Positions 1 through 7,426 of a stretch of 64,000 nt of DNA are shown one piece after another. The first letter of the stretch is position 1. Every line of letters begins with the position of its first letter. This DNA is from Pseudonocardia parietis. Lineage in GTDB: Bacteria; Actinomycetota; Actinomycetes; Mycobacteriales; Pseudonocardiaceae. Under the pieces are notes generated by a model that was not told where the DNA came from, made no database searches, and saw nothing but the letters and a program-made list of their open reading frames with translations. Made by a program: the position numbers and the translations under genes. The stretch spans positions 2,170,001-2,234,000 of the forward strand of contig NZ_JAGINU010000001.1 of assembly GCF_017876315.1 (NCBI RefSeq), read 5' to 3'.

Positions 1-590
1 ACTGTGGACAGGTCATCGTCGGTCGCGGATCGGACGGTGACACCGCGACGCTCCCACTGGCCGGTCCACCGTCGTAGACGCTTGCTGAAACCGGCCCGGA
101 TCTCATCCTCCGGGCGGTCGAGGGCGAGCCGCAACGTCCTCGCCGGCGCGATGCCGGCCTCCGAGGGGCGAAAGCCGCGCCGGAGCAACTCGTCGCTGAC
201 GTCGTCCCGGCCGTCGGGTGGCTGGATCAGCAGTACCGCGAAGTCGCTCCTGGCCAGGTCGACCAGTCGATCGCAAACGCTCTGGAGTGCTGCTCCGCGA
301 TCCGCCTGAGCTTCATCCAGCAAGGGGCCGTTGGAGATGTAGCCGACCGTGCCGACCAGCGGGACGCGGCGGACGAGCACCTGCGCTCCGCCGACCATTC
401 TGTCGCCGGATCTGAGTAAGAGATATCGTGCGTCGAAGCCGGCTGCAGAGCGCAACTCGGCCCAACCCGACTTCTGCACCGTGTCACCGCCGTCGAGCCG
501 GCCGACCAGATCATCCCACTCGGTGAGTTCGTCACCGTTCGGTGAGCGCAGTTCAATGATCGACTTCGGCGAACCCGTTTCTGAGGTCAC
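1..590 (-). CDS. FemX/FemAB-like peptidoglycan bridge aminoacyltransferase, 5' part only
   Basis: The visible 196 residues read open from a GTG at 590 to the left edge, so the C-terminal part lies outside the window. A GAGG motif sits about 8 nt upstream of the GTG, and an in-frame stop at 621-623 leaves no other start. The sequence has the FemABX pattern of a GNAT-like fold: a QKSGWAELR stretch near residue 31, YISNGPL near 83, GFRPSE near 139, TLRLALD near 152, and a Gly-Val-Thr-Val segment after a basic helix near 180. Family members transfer amino acids from aminoacyl-tRNA to lipid II or peptidoglycan side chains; the substrate here is unknown. Codon choice (TTG, TCA, ATT, GAA) is less GC-biased than in genes further right. 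Confidence 0.7.
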   Translation of the reverse strand, partial: MTSETGSPKSIIELRSPNGDELTEWDDLVGRLDGGDTVQKSGWAELRSAAGFDARYLLLRSGDRMVGGAQVLVRRVPLVGTVGYISNGPLLDEAQADRGAALQSVCDRLVDLARSDFAVLLIQPPDGRDDVSDELLRRGFRPSEAGIAPARTLRLALDRPEDEIRAGFSKRLRRWTGQWERRGVTVRSATDDDLST

Positions 591-631
591 GTGAAGGCCT
601 CGGAAAGACCGGAGCGCCTGTTACTCAGGGT

Positions 632-748
632 GTCGTGCGCGGACGGCTCGATCCCGGTGACGAGCACGCCGCGCAGCCGTTCCCGAAGTGTGCGCTCGGA
701 GGCCGGGTCGGCTGCGGGCAGCCGGGTGGTGCGGAAGACGCCAGGGAC
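632..748 (-). pseudogene. Fragment of a GPP34-family gene (partial duplicate of 1539-1655)
   Basis: These 117 bp match 1539-1655, inside the intact GPP34 gene, in the same orientation and with roughly nine of ten bases identical. The fragment encodes the equivalent of GPP34 residues 115-154 (FRTTRLP, then RERLRGVLVTGIEPSAHD) and breaks off abruptly on both sides. It ends about 40 nt before the start of the FemX-like gene, so it now forms that gene's upstream region. It is a decayed or recombined paralogue piece and not functional on its own. Confidence 0.75.
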
Positions 749-1043
749 CCGGCTGGCGGGGTGGCCGACTACGTGGTCGGGACCAAGCCGAGGCCGGTGT
801 CTAACTGCCACCGTCACGCACGACCTGAAGGCCGCGTACACCCTCGATGGACTCACTCAGGTTTACGACACCTATGGCGTGGCCGAGAGTGCGGTGCTGC
901 CCCGGGATGTCGAGAAGGACGAGGCGCTCACTGACGGCGACGTGACGTGCCGCCGGGGCGGTTGATCGATGCGCTGCGGGAGCCAGGAATGGCCTTCGGC
1001 TGACGGAGATCGCTCGGAACGTAACGTCCGGGCCGGAACCGGA
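749..1043. other. Spacer with no convincing gene; possible coding remnant at 792-965 (+)
   Basis: No start codon with a ribosome-binding site is visible. On the plus strand a frame ending at the TGA 963-965 gives about 55 residues of plausible protein composition (for example DLKAAYTLDGLTQVYDTYG), but it has no recognisable start and I cannot name a family. Together with the GPP34 fragment on its left and the partnerless antitoxin on its right, it reads as debris of a rearranged locus. Confidence 0.25.
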
Positions 1044-1049
1044 TATCCT
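1044..1049 (+). promoter_or_regulatory. Putative -10 element TATCCT of the antitoxin gene (leaderless)
   Basis: TATCCT fits the actinobacterial TANNNT -10 element and lies 7 nt before the ATG at 1057, with no Shine-Dalgarno sequence between. Transcription would begin at or next to the start codon. Confidence 0.4.
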
Positions 1050-1056
1050 CGCCGGT

Positions 1057-1323
1057 ATGGCCGAGACCATCAGTCAGCATCAGCTGCGCGACGATGACGG
1101 CGAAATTCTGCGCCGGGTCGAGGCCGGGGAGAGCTTCGTCGTGACCCGGGACGGTCGGCCGGTCGCCGAGCTCCGGCCGCAGGGCAGGCGTCGTCCCACA
1201 ACACTGCGCGAGGCACGGGACCGCTTCCGTCAACTCCCCCCGCTGGATGTCGAGCAGTGGTATCAGGATCGAGCACAGGACGATGAGCTGTTCGGAACGG
1301 ACGTCATCGACCTGAGCACTTAG
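1057..1323 (+). CDS. Phd/YefM-type antitoxin without an adjacent toxin
   Basis: This 88-residue protein has the Phd/YefM N-terminal DNA-binding fold: a QHQLRDDDGEILRRVEAGE helix region, then a strand-turn VTRDGRPVAEL, which is the usual end of the domain near residue 50. The C-terminal tail (RDRFRQLPPLD, then acidic residues) resembles the toxin-binding tail of VapB/Phd antitoxins. A toxin gene, usually PIN-domain VapC or RelE, would be expected immediately downstream. Here the next gene is GPP34 on the opposite strand, overlapping the antitoxin stop by 4 nt. Either the toxin was lost or the antitoxin acts on a toxin elsewhere. The family is clear; the orphan state is seen directly. Confidence 0.8.
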   Translation: MAETISQHQLRDDDGEILRRVEAGESFVVTRDGRPVAELRPQGRRRPTTLREARDRFRQLPPLDVEQWYQDRAQDDELFGTDVIDLST

Positions 1324-2000
1324 CCCGTCCCCGACGTCACGATCACGGTGGTACCGAGGACCGTCGTCACTGCCGCCGCCATCGCGGCGTCGTACTGCGC
1401 CTTCACGACGGGGTTGTCCTTGAGCCCCTTCGCGATCGCCGCAGCGCGCTTGGTCCCCGCCTTCCGCTGCTCGGAGTCCACGCCGGACAGCGCCGCCTTC
1501 ACCTGCGACGTCGCGTTCAACAGCGTGACCAGCAGGGCGTCGTGCGCGGACGGCTCGATCCCGGTGACGAGCACACCGCGCAGCCGTTCCCGCAGTGCGC
1601 GCTCGGGGGCCGGGTCGGTCGCGGGCAGCCGGGTGGTGCGGAAGATGCCGAGGACCTTGCCCTCCTCCCGGGTGAGGACACCGTCGTCGATCAGCCGCTC
1701 GGCGACGAGCTCGGCGGGCTTCGTGTGCTTCCAGGGCAGCATGCTCGTCCAGTGCGAGACGTTGCGCGGCTTGGTGTCCGCGGTGATCGTCTCCCAGACC
1801 TGCCGCAGCGCGGGGTGATCCGGTGGCTGCTCCGCGGGATGCACCTTTTTCTTCTCGTCGACGGTGACCGCGCCCCGCTCGATGAGGTCGCAGATCAGCG
1901 CACCGTGCAGCGTGGTCGGCTGGAACCAGCCGTCGGTCTTGCCGGTCTCGTCGTGCAGCCCGATGAGCAGCAGTTCCTCGCTGAGCAGCAGATCTCGCAT
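1320..2000 (-). CDS. GPP34 (Golgi phosphoprotein 3) family protein
   Basis: This 226-residue protein opens with MRDLLLSEELLLIGLHDETG, the start typical of bacterial GPP34 proteins, continues with a GALICDLIERG helix and the FRTTRLP/RERLRGVL segment near residues 118-143, and ends in an Ala-rich helical tail. In eukaryotes the fold binds phosphatidylinositol 4-phosphate at the Golgi. In actinobacteria the family is common and its role unsettled. There is no ribosome-binding site before the ATG; TAGGTT sits 8 nt upstream, so the mRNA is probably leaderless. A 117-bp piece of the gene is duplicated at 632-748. Confidence 0.85.
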   Translation of the reverse strand: MRDLLLSEELLLIGLHDETGKTDGWFQPTTLHGALICDLIERGAVTVDEKKKVHPAEQPPDHPALRQVWETITADTKPRNVSHWTSMLPWKHTKPAELVAERLIDDGVLTREEGKVLGIFRTTRLPATDPAPERALRERLRGVLVTGIEPSAHDALLVTLLNATSQVKAALSGVDSEQRKAGTKRAAAIAKGLKDNPVVKAQYDAAMAAAVTTVLGTTVIVTSGTG

Positions 2001-2008
2001 ACCGGAAG

Positions 2009-2014
2009 AACCTA
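2009..2014 (-). promoter_or_regulatory. Putative -10 element TAGGTT of the GPP34 gene
   Basis: Read on the minus strand, TAGGTT lies 8 nt upstream of the GPP34 ATG, with only CTTCCGGT between. This is the leaderless arrangement seen at several other genes in this window. Confidence 0.4.
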
Positions 2015-2055
2015 GCCGGGTGCCGGCCTGCGCACCTCCTACCGGCGAACGAGAT

Positions 2056-4041
2056 CTACGCCTGCGGGGTGACCTCCGGAGGGCCCATCGCGTCCGGGCC
2101 GCGCCGGTCGGTGCGCAGCTCGACGGTCACCTCGCGGGTCCCGCCGGTGTGCCCGGCCGCGAGCGACGCGCGCAGGTGCAGTGCCGCGGTGAGCACGAAC
2201 CGGTGCTCCTCGGGGTGGGTCAGGGTGAAGTGTCCGAGCCCCTCGGGGCTGCCGCGGCCGAGTCCGGCCAGCGACACCGCGACATCACCGGCGTCACCGG
2301 CGTCACCGACATCATCGGCGTCACCGACAGCGGCGCGGCTACGCAGGTCGCCGATCCGGGCCAGCGGCGCGCCCGGTGCGTACGGGTCGCGGATCGCCGA
2401 GCCGCCGGACAGCGCGCGCAGCAGGCGGGCCGGCGCGGCGAACAGCGTCTCGGTCAGGGTCGAGCCCGCGACCAGCGACATCGGCGACGACACGACCTCC
2501 AGCAGCGGCAGCTCCGGGGAGTGTCCGATGTAGCTGCTGTGGATGTCACCGCCGACGGTGACGGTCGGGCGGCCGTCCCGCGCCGCGACGAGGCCGTCCC
2601 AGAACCGGGCGTACTGGTCGGGATAGTCGGCGATCTGCAGGTCGAGTGCCCGCTCCACCCGGGCGCCGAGCGGGCGGTCGCGCAACCGCGTCCGGTACGG
2701 GGGCACGAGCAGCGGCTGTGGACTGACCAGCACCAGGATCGGGGCCTCGGCGGCGATGGCGAGCACCCGGTCGAGCTGCTCGTCGTCGACGAACGCCGAG
2801 TACCGGTGATCGTCGGTCCGCCGGGTGCGCCGGGTGCGGGTGTCGAGCAGGGCGATCTGTACCTCGTCGAGGTCGATCCGCTGCACCAGCTGGTTCAGCG
2901 GCCGGTGCACCTCGCCGCGCGGGCCGTGCCGCGGCGGCCGGAGCGGATCCGCGGCCGGGTCGTCGTCGAGCTCACCGCGGGTGATCCGGCCGGTGTCGCG
3001 GTCCCGGACGCTCGGCGTCTGGAACGAGCCGAACAGGTCGAACGCGCTGCGGCCCCAGGCGTCCCACTCGTCGGGGTGCGGCGGGTGGTAGTTCTGCACC
3101 AGCGGGTCGGACGGCGGCGGGCCCGGGTCGGCCGGGTACGGAATCTCCGTTCCGGCCCGGTGGCGCAGCGCGGCGAGCCGGCGGCGCAGCTCGCCGCGAC
3201 CGGCCCGGCCGATGTTGGCGTAGGAGTGCCGCGCCGTCACCGAGGCGTGCGGCCAGCCGTTCCAGAACTCGTGGTCGTCGGGCAGGAACCAGTGCGGGCC
3301 GTGGCCCATCAGCTCGCGCATCCCGAGATGGCGGTGCTCGCCGTAGCGTTGCATGCCCCACGACGTCCAGTACTCGAGCAGCCCGTACGTGCGCGGCGTG
3401 CTGCGGGCCATGGTGCCGTAGAACTTCGCGGGCGCGTCGGCATAGACCTGGTCGCCGGTGAGCAGCGTGAGGTCCGGGGCGGCGACGTGGTCGCGCAGGT
3501 GCCGGAACGCGGCGTCGAGGGCGTTCGTGGTGTCGGTGTCGGCGTCGTAACAGGACCCGACGAGCGCGGTGAGCGAGCCGCCGACGTCGATCCGTGGCGG
3601 CAGTGTCCGCACCCGGCAGGACCCGCGGCGGTGCTCCTCGCGCAGCCCCGGCACCGGGGCGAGCTCGACGGTCGCCTCGCCCCACGCGTCCGGCTCCAGG
3701 TGATCGACGACGACGTGGCCGTGGAAGAACCGGGTGTCCGGCTTCCAGCCGGAGACGGCCCGCTCGCTGTCGAAGCCGAACCGCAGCAGCGTCGTCGTGA
3801 CGCGTGCGTCGCCGGCCGGGCCGGTGACGGTCACCGTGGCGTCCACCGTCTCGGCGTCGCAGTCGTGCACCAGCGTCCCGATCCACAGCCGGACCTGCCG
3901 TACGCCGGCGTCCTTCTCCACCACGGACAGTCCGGGCTCGATGTCACCCTCGGGGCCGCCGCGGTGACCGAGCAACCACTGACCGAGCCGGAACAGGGCG
4001 TGCTGGAAGCGCTGCGCGGTAGGCCCGGTCACGGCCCCCAC
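2056..4041 (-). CDS. PhoD-like metallophosphatase
   Basis: The protein is about 660 residues long. Metal-site motifs of the PhoD/metallophosphatase fold appear in order: GSCYDADTDT, TGDQVYAD, PDDHEFWNGW, and later GGDIHSSYIG. An N-terminal domain of about 150 residues precedes the catalytic core. No signal peptide is evident, unlike secreted PhoD, so a cytoplasmic or cell-associated phosphodiesterase/phosphatase is more likely. A short acidic Gly-Asp-Ala run near the C-terminus comes from tandem 9-nt units (2286-2335). The gene starts 4 nt after the rmlA stop, so it probably ends the rmlD-rmlA-phosphatase operon. The start is GTG 4041 or GTG 4032; the GGGTGGGGG upstream suits either. Confidence 0.85.
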   Translation of the reverse strand: MGAVTGPTAQRFQHALFRLGQWLLGHRGGPEGDIEPGLSVVEKDAGVRQVRLWIGTLVHDCDAETVDATVTVTGPAGDARVTTTLLRFGFDSERAVSGWKPDTRFFHGHVVVDHLEPDAWGEATVELAPVPGLREEHRRGSCRVRTLPPRIDVGGSLTALVGSCYDADTDTTNALDAAFRHLRDHVAAPDLTLLTGDQVYADAPAKFYGTMARSTPRTYGLLEYWTSWGMQRYGEHRHLGMRELMGHGPHWFLPDDHEFWNGWPHASVTARHSYANIGRAGRGELRRRLAALRHRAGTEIPYPADPGPPPSDPLVQNYHPPHPDEWDAWGRSAFDLFGSFQTPSVRDRDTGRITRGELDDDPAADPLRPPRHGPRGEVHRPLNQLVQRIDLDEVQIALLDTRTRRTRRTDDHRYSAFVDDEQLDRVLAIAAEAPILVLVSPQPLLVPPYRTRLRDRPLGARVERALDLQIADYPDQYARFWDGLVAARDGRPTVTVGGDIHSSYIGHSPELPLLEVVSSPMSLVAGSTLTETLFAAPARLLRALSGGSAIRDPYAPGAPLARIGDLRSRAAVGDADDVGDAGDAGDVAVSLAGLGRGSPEGLGHFTLTHPEEHRFVLTAALHLRASLAAGHTGGTREVTVELRTDRRGPDAMGPPEVTPQA

Positions 4042-4045
4042 CCTG

Positions 4046-4939
4046 TCAGGCCGGGCGGCGGAACTGCTCGGCCACCTGCATGACGTACTCGCCGTACCCC
4101 GACCCCGCCTGCCGGACCCCGAGCGCGTGGCAGGCGTCGGCGTCGATGAACCCCATCCGCAGGGCGACCTCCTCGAGGCAGGCGATCCGCACGCCCTGGC
4201 GGTTCTCCAGGACCCGGACGTACTGCCCGGCCTCCATCAGGGACTCGTGGGTTCCGGTGTCGAGCCACGCGAAGCCGCGGCCGAGGTCCTGCAGGTGGGC
4301 GCGGCCGCGTTCGAGGTAGGCGCGGTTGACGTCGGTGATCTCGAGCTCGCCGCGGGCGGACGGGGTGATCGAGGCGGCGATGTCGACGACCTCGGCGTCG
4401 TAGAGGTAGAGGCCGGTGATCGCGCGGTCCGAACGGGGATGTGCGGGCTTCTCCTCGATGGACAGCAGCGTGCCGTCGGGCCCGGCCTCGCCGACGCCGT
4501 AGCGCTCGGGATCGCGGACGGGGTAGCCGAACAGCACGCAGCCGGCCTCACCGGAGCCGACCTGGGCGGCCCGGCGGCGGAGCAGGTCGCCGAACCCGGC
4601 GCCGTGGAAGATGTTGTCGCCCAGCACGAGCGCCGACGGGCCACCGCGGACGTGGTCGGCGCCGATGACGAACGCCTCGGCGAGGCCCCTGGGGTGCTCC
4701 TGGATCGCGTAGGTGATCGTCAGGCCGAGCTCGGAGCCGTCGCCGAGCAGGCGCTGGAAGCCGGGCAGGTCGTGCGGGGTGGAGATCAGCAGGATCTCGC
4801 GGATGCCGGCCAGCATGAGCGTGGTCAGCGGGTGGTAGATCATCGGCTTGTCGTAGACCGGCAGCAGCTGCTTCGACACGGCCCTGGTCAGCGGGAACAA
4901 CCTGCTGCCGGTACCGCCGGCGAGGACGATGCCCTTCAC
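4046..4939 (-). CDS. rmlA: Glucose-1-phosphate thymidylyltransferase
   Basis: RmlA joins dTTP and glucose-1-phosphate to give dTDP-glucose, the first step to dTDP-L-rhamnose. The 297 residues begin KGIVLAGGTGSRLFPLT, the nucleotide-binding signature, followed by SKQLLPVYDKPMIYHPL, ALVLGDNIFHG and WLDTGTHESL, all typical of the family. I chose GTG 4939 because it forms a 4-nt GTGA overlap with the rmlD stop and places the signature at the N-terminus; an upstream ATG at 4978 would add residues that belong to the rmlD frame region. It forms an operon with rmlD upstream and the PhoD-like gene downstream. Confidence 0.95.
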   Translation of the reverse strand: MKGIVLAGGTGSRLFPLTRAVSKQLLPVYDKPMIYHPLTTLMLAGIREILLISTPHDLPGFQRLLGDGSELGLTITYAIQEHPRGLAEAFVIGADHVRGGPSALVLGDNIFHGAGFGDLLRRRAAQVGSGEAGCVLFGYPVRDPERYGVGEAGPDGTLLSIEEKPAHPRSDRAITGLYLYDAEVVDIAASITPSARGELEITDVNRAYLERGRAHLQDLGRGFAWLDTGTHESLMEAGQYVRVLENRQGVRIACLEEVALRMGFIDADACHALGVRQAGSGYGEYVMQVAEQFRRPA

Positions 4940-5769
4940 GCGTTCAGTCCCATGTGGATGTCGAGGGAGTCCCGCCACGGTGGCATCGCCACGTCCGCCC
5001 GGATCAGCAGGCTCAGATCCAGAACGGAGTTCGCCGGCCGCCGTGCCATCCCGGGCTTGTCCACCGTGTACTGCGCGGTCGTCACCGGCCGGACGTCGCC
5101 GGGGGAGCGGCCGCAGCGGGCGAACACCTCGCGTGCCAGGCCGTGCCAGCTGACCGGTTCGCCGTCGTTCGTCACGTGGTAGGTGCCGTGCTCCCGCCCG
5201 GCCAGGGCGATCAGCGCGGCGGCGAGGTCGGAGGCGAACGTCGGCCGGCCGATCTGGTCGTCGACGACGGTGGGGGAGACGCCCTCGCGGGCCAGCCGGG
5301 TCATCGTCGCGACGAAGTTGGCACCGTCGCCCACCACCCAGCTGGTGCGGGCGATCACGTGCCGCGGGGCCGCCCGTACCGCCAGCTCACCGGCCGCCTT
5401 CGAGGCGCCGTACACGCCGAGCGGTGCGAGCGGGGTGTCCTCCGGCATCGGGCCCGGCGTGGTGCCGTCGAAGACGTACTCGGTGGAGACGTGGACCAGC
5501 GTGAAGCCGTGCCGGGCGGCGGCCGCGGCGAGGTGCGCGGGGCCGAGCGCGTTGGTCCGCCATGCCGCCGCGGGCTCGGCCTCCGCCCGGTCGACGGCGG
5601 TGTGCGCGGCGGCGTTGAACACCACGTCGACGCCGGAGAAGTCGTACGCGGCGACGGCGTCGGCGTCGCCGATGTCCAGGCCGTCCCGTCCCAGCGCCAC
5701 GGCGTCGGGCAGCGCCGCCGCGAGCGCCCGGCCGAGCTGCCCGTTCGCACCCAGCACACACGCGCGCAC
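4936..5769 (-). CDS. rmlD: dTDP-4-dehydrorhamnose reductase
   Basis: RmlD carries out the last step, NAD(P)H-dependent reduction of dTDP-4-keto-L-rhamnose. The 277 residues have GANGQLGRAL near 8-17 (Rossmann), STEYVFDG and the YGASKAAGE catalytic segment (Tyr-x3-Lys), and a C-terminal RP(A/T)NSVLD-type motif near the end. The GTG start at 5769 is preceded by a strong GAGGAGGTGG ribosome-binding site. It is divergent from rmlB across 74 bp, so a shared control region for both arms of the pathway lies at 5770-5843. Confidence 0.95.
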   Translation of the reverse strand: MRACVLGANGQLGRALAAALPDAVALGRDGLDIGDADAVAAYDFSGVDVVFNAAAHTAVDRAEAEPAAAWRTNALGPAHLAAAAARHGFTLVHVSTEYVFDGTTPGPMPEDTPLAPLGVYGASKAAGELAVRAAPRHVIARTSWVVGDGANFVATMTRLAREGVSPTVVDDQIGRPTFASDLAAALIALAGREHGTYHVTNDGEPVSWHGLAREVFARCGRSPGDVRPVTTAQYTVDKPGMARRPANSVLDLSLLIRADVAMPPWRDSLDIHMGLNA

Positions 5770-5843
5770 GTGCCCACCTCCTCGCCGTCCGACGCGGCGA
5801 CTCTGACACGCTGACCGGGCCGGACGACGAGCGGGGAGGGCCT

Positions 5844-6815
5844 GTGCGGGTTGTGGTGACCGGGGGAGCCGGGTTCATCGGCTCGCACTTCGTGCGGACG
5901 GTGCTGGCCGACGGCTATCCGGGGCTCGCCGGGGCCGAGGTCGTCGTGCTGGACGCCTTCACCTATGCCGGGCGCATCGAGAACCTGGACCCCGTGCGCG
6001 ACGATCCGCGGCTGCGGGTCGAGCGCGGTGACATCCGGGACCCGCAGCGGGTCGGCGAGGTGCTGGCCGGGGCCGACCTGGTGGTGCACTGCGCGGCCGA
6101 GACCCACGTGGACCGCTCGATATCCGGCGCGGCGGACTTCGTGACGACGAACGTGACGGGCACCCAGGTGCTGCTCCAAGCCGCGCTCGACCTCGGCGTC
6201 GGCCGGTTCGTGCACGTCTCCACCGACGAGGTGTACGGCTCGATCGAGCACGGGTCGTGGCCCGAGGACCATCCGTTGGAACCGAACTCGCCCTACAGCG
6301 CCGCGAAGGCCGGGTCCGACCTGCTCGCCCGCTCCTACCACCGCACGCACGGGCTCGACGTGGTGATCACCCGCTGCTCGAACAACTACGGGCCGCACCA
6401 GTTCCCGGAGAAGGTGATCCCGCTGTTCGTCACCCGCCTGCTCGACGGGCGGACGGTGCCGCTCTACGGCGACGGCGGCAACGTCCGGGACTGGCTGCAC
6501 GTCGACGACCACTGCCGCGGCATCGCCCTGGCGGCCCAGAAGGGTCGCGCCGGCGAGATCTACAACATCGGTGGCGGCACCGAGCTGACCAACCTCGAGC
6601 TCACCGGACGGCTGCTGGCCGCGGTCGGGGCGGGCGAGGAGATGATCGAGCGGGTGCCGGACCGCAAGGGCCACGACCGTCGCTACTCGGTGGACTGGTC
6701 GAAGATCCGCGACGAGCTGGGGTACGAGCCCCGCGTGCCGTTCGACCGCGGCCTGGCCGGCACCGTCGCCTGGTACCGCGACAACCGTTCCTGGTGGGAG
6801 GCGGTGAACCGGTGA
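5844..6815 (+). CDS. rmlB: dTDP-glucose 4,6-dehydratase
   Basis: RmlB converts dTDP-glucose to dTDP-4-keto-6-deoxyglucose using bound NAD. The 323 residues have GGAGFIGSHFVR at 7-18, HCAAETHVDRSI, STDEVYG, the catalytic YSAAK, and RCSNNYGPHQFPEK, all diagnostic of the extended SDR dehydratase. The GTG start follows GGGGAGGG at 5833-5840. It overlaps rmlC by 4 nt (GTGA), so the two are co-translated. Confidence 0.96.
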   Translation: MRVVVTGGAGFIGSHFVRTVLADGYPGLAGAEVVVLDAFTYAGRIENLDPVRDDPRLRVERGDIRDPQRVGEVLAGADLVVHCAAETHVDRSISGAADFVTTNVTGTQVLLQAALDLGVGRFVHVSTDEVYGSIEHGSWPEDHPLEPNSPYSAAKAGSDLLARSYHRTHGLDVVITRCSNNYGPHQFPEKVIPLFVTRLLDGRTVPLYGDGGNVRDWLHVDDHCRGIALAAQKGRAGEIYNIGGGTELTNLELTGRLLAAVGAGEEMIERVPDRKGHDRRYSVDWSKIRDELGYEPRVPFDRGLAGTVAWYRDNRSWWEAVNR

Positions 6816-7417
6816 AGGTGACCGAACTGGGCATCGACGGGGCCTGGCTGTTCGAGCCCACGACGTTCCCCGACCACCGCGGGTCGTTCACCGCGCCGTT
6901 CCAGGGCTCGGCGTTCCGCGAGGCACTCGGGTTCGACCTGCACGTCGCCCAGTCCAACCGGTCGGTGAGCCGGCGCGGGGTGATCCGGGGGCTGCACTTC
7001 GCGGACGTGCCGCCCGGGCAGGCCAAGTACCTGCACGTGGCCGCGGGCGCCGTCCGGGACGTGATCGTGGACCTGCGGGTCGGGTCGGCGACGTTCGGCA
7101 GCTACGAGGTCGTCGACCTGGACTCCGAACAGCCGAAGGCGGTCTACCTGGCCGAGGGGCTCGGGCACGCCTTCCAGGCGCTGGCCGACGATACGACGGT
7201 CGACTACCTGTGCTCGGCCTCCTACGACCCGGCGGCCGAGCACGGCATCACCCCGCTCGATCCCGACCTCGCCCTCCCGTGGGCCGATGACCTCGAACCC
7301 GTCCTGTCCGACAAGGACCGTGACGCGGTGACCCTGCAGCACGCCCTGGTCAGCGGGATGTTGCCCACACGCAAACTGTGCGACGCCCGTTACGAGCAGC
7401 TCCGGGCGGGCCGTTAG
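6812..7417 (+). CDS. rmlC: dTDP-4-dehydrorhamnose 3,5-epimerase
   Basis: RmlC epimerises C3 and C5 of dTDP-4-keto-6-deoxyglucose. The 201 residues form a cupin-type protein with FPDHRGSFT, QSNRSVSRRGVIRGLHF (catalytic His region), KYLHVAAGAVRDVIVDLR and LAEGLGHAFQAL. Start GTG 6812 overlaps the rmlB stop. The C-terminus is about 15 residues longer than the compact enzymes. The four rml genes together supply dTDP-L-rhamnose for cell-wall linkage or surface glycans. Confidence 0.95.
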   Translation: MKVTELGIDGAWLFEPTTFPDHRGSFTAPFQGSAFREALGFDLHVAQSNRSVSRRGVIRGLHFADVPPGQAKYLHVAAGAVRDVIVDLRVGSATFGSYEVVDLDSEQPKAVYLAEGLGHAFQALADDTTVDYLCSASYDPAAEHGITPLDPDLALPWADDLEPVLSDKDRDAVTLQHALVSGMLPTRKLCDARYEQLRAGR

Positions 7418-7420
7418 TCT
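7415..7420 (+). promoter_or_regulatory. Putative -10 element TAGTCT of the UDP-sugar dehydrogenase gene
   Basis: TAGTCT overlaps the rmlC stop codon and ends 6 nt before the ATG at 7427. No ribosome-binding site is present, so an independent leaderless transcript is likely even though the gene follows rmlC closely. Confidence 0.35.
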
Positions 7421-7426
7421 CCGCCC

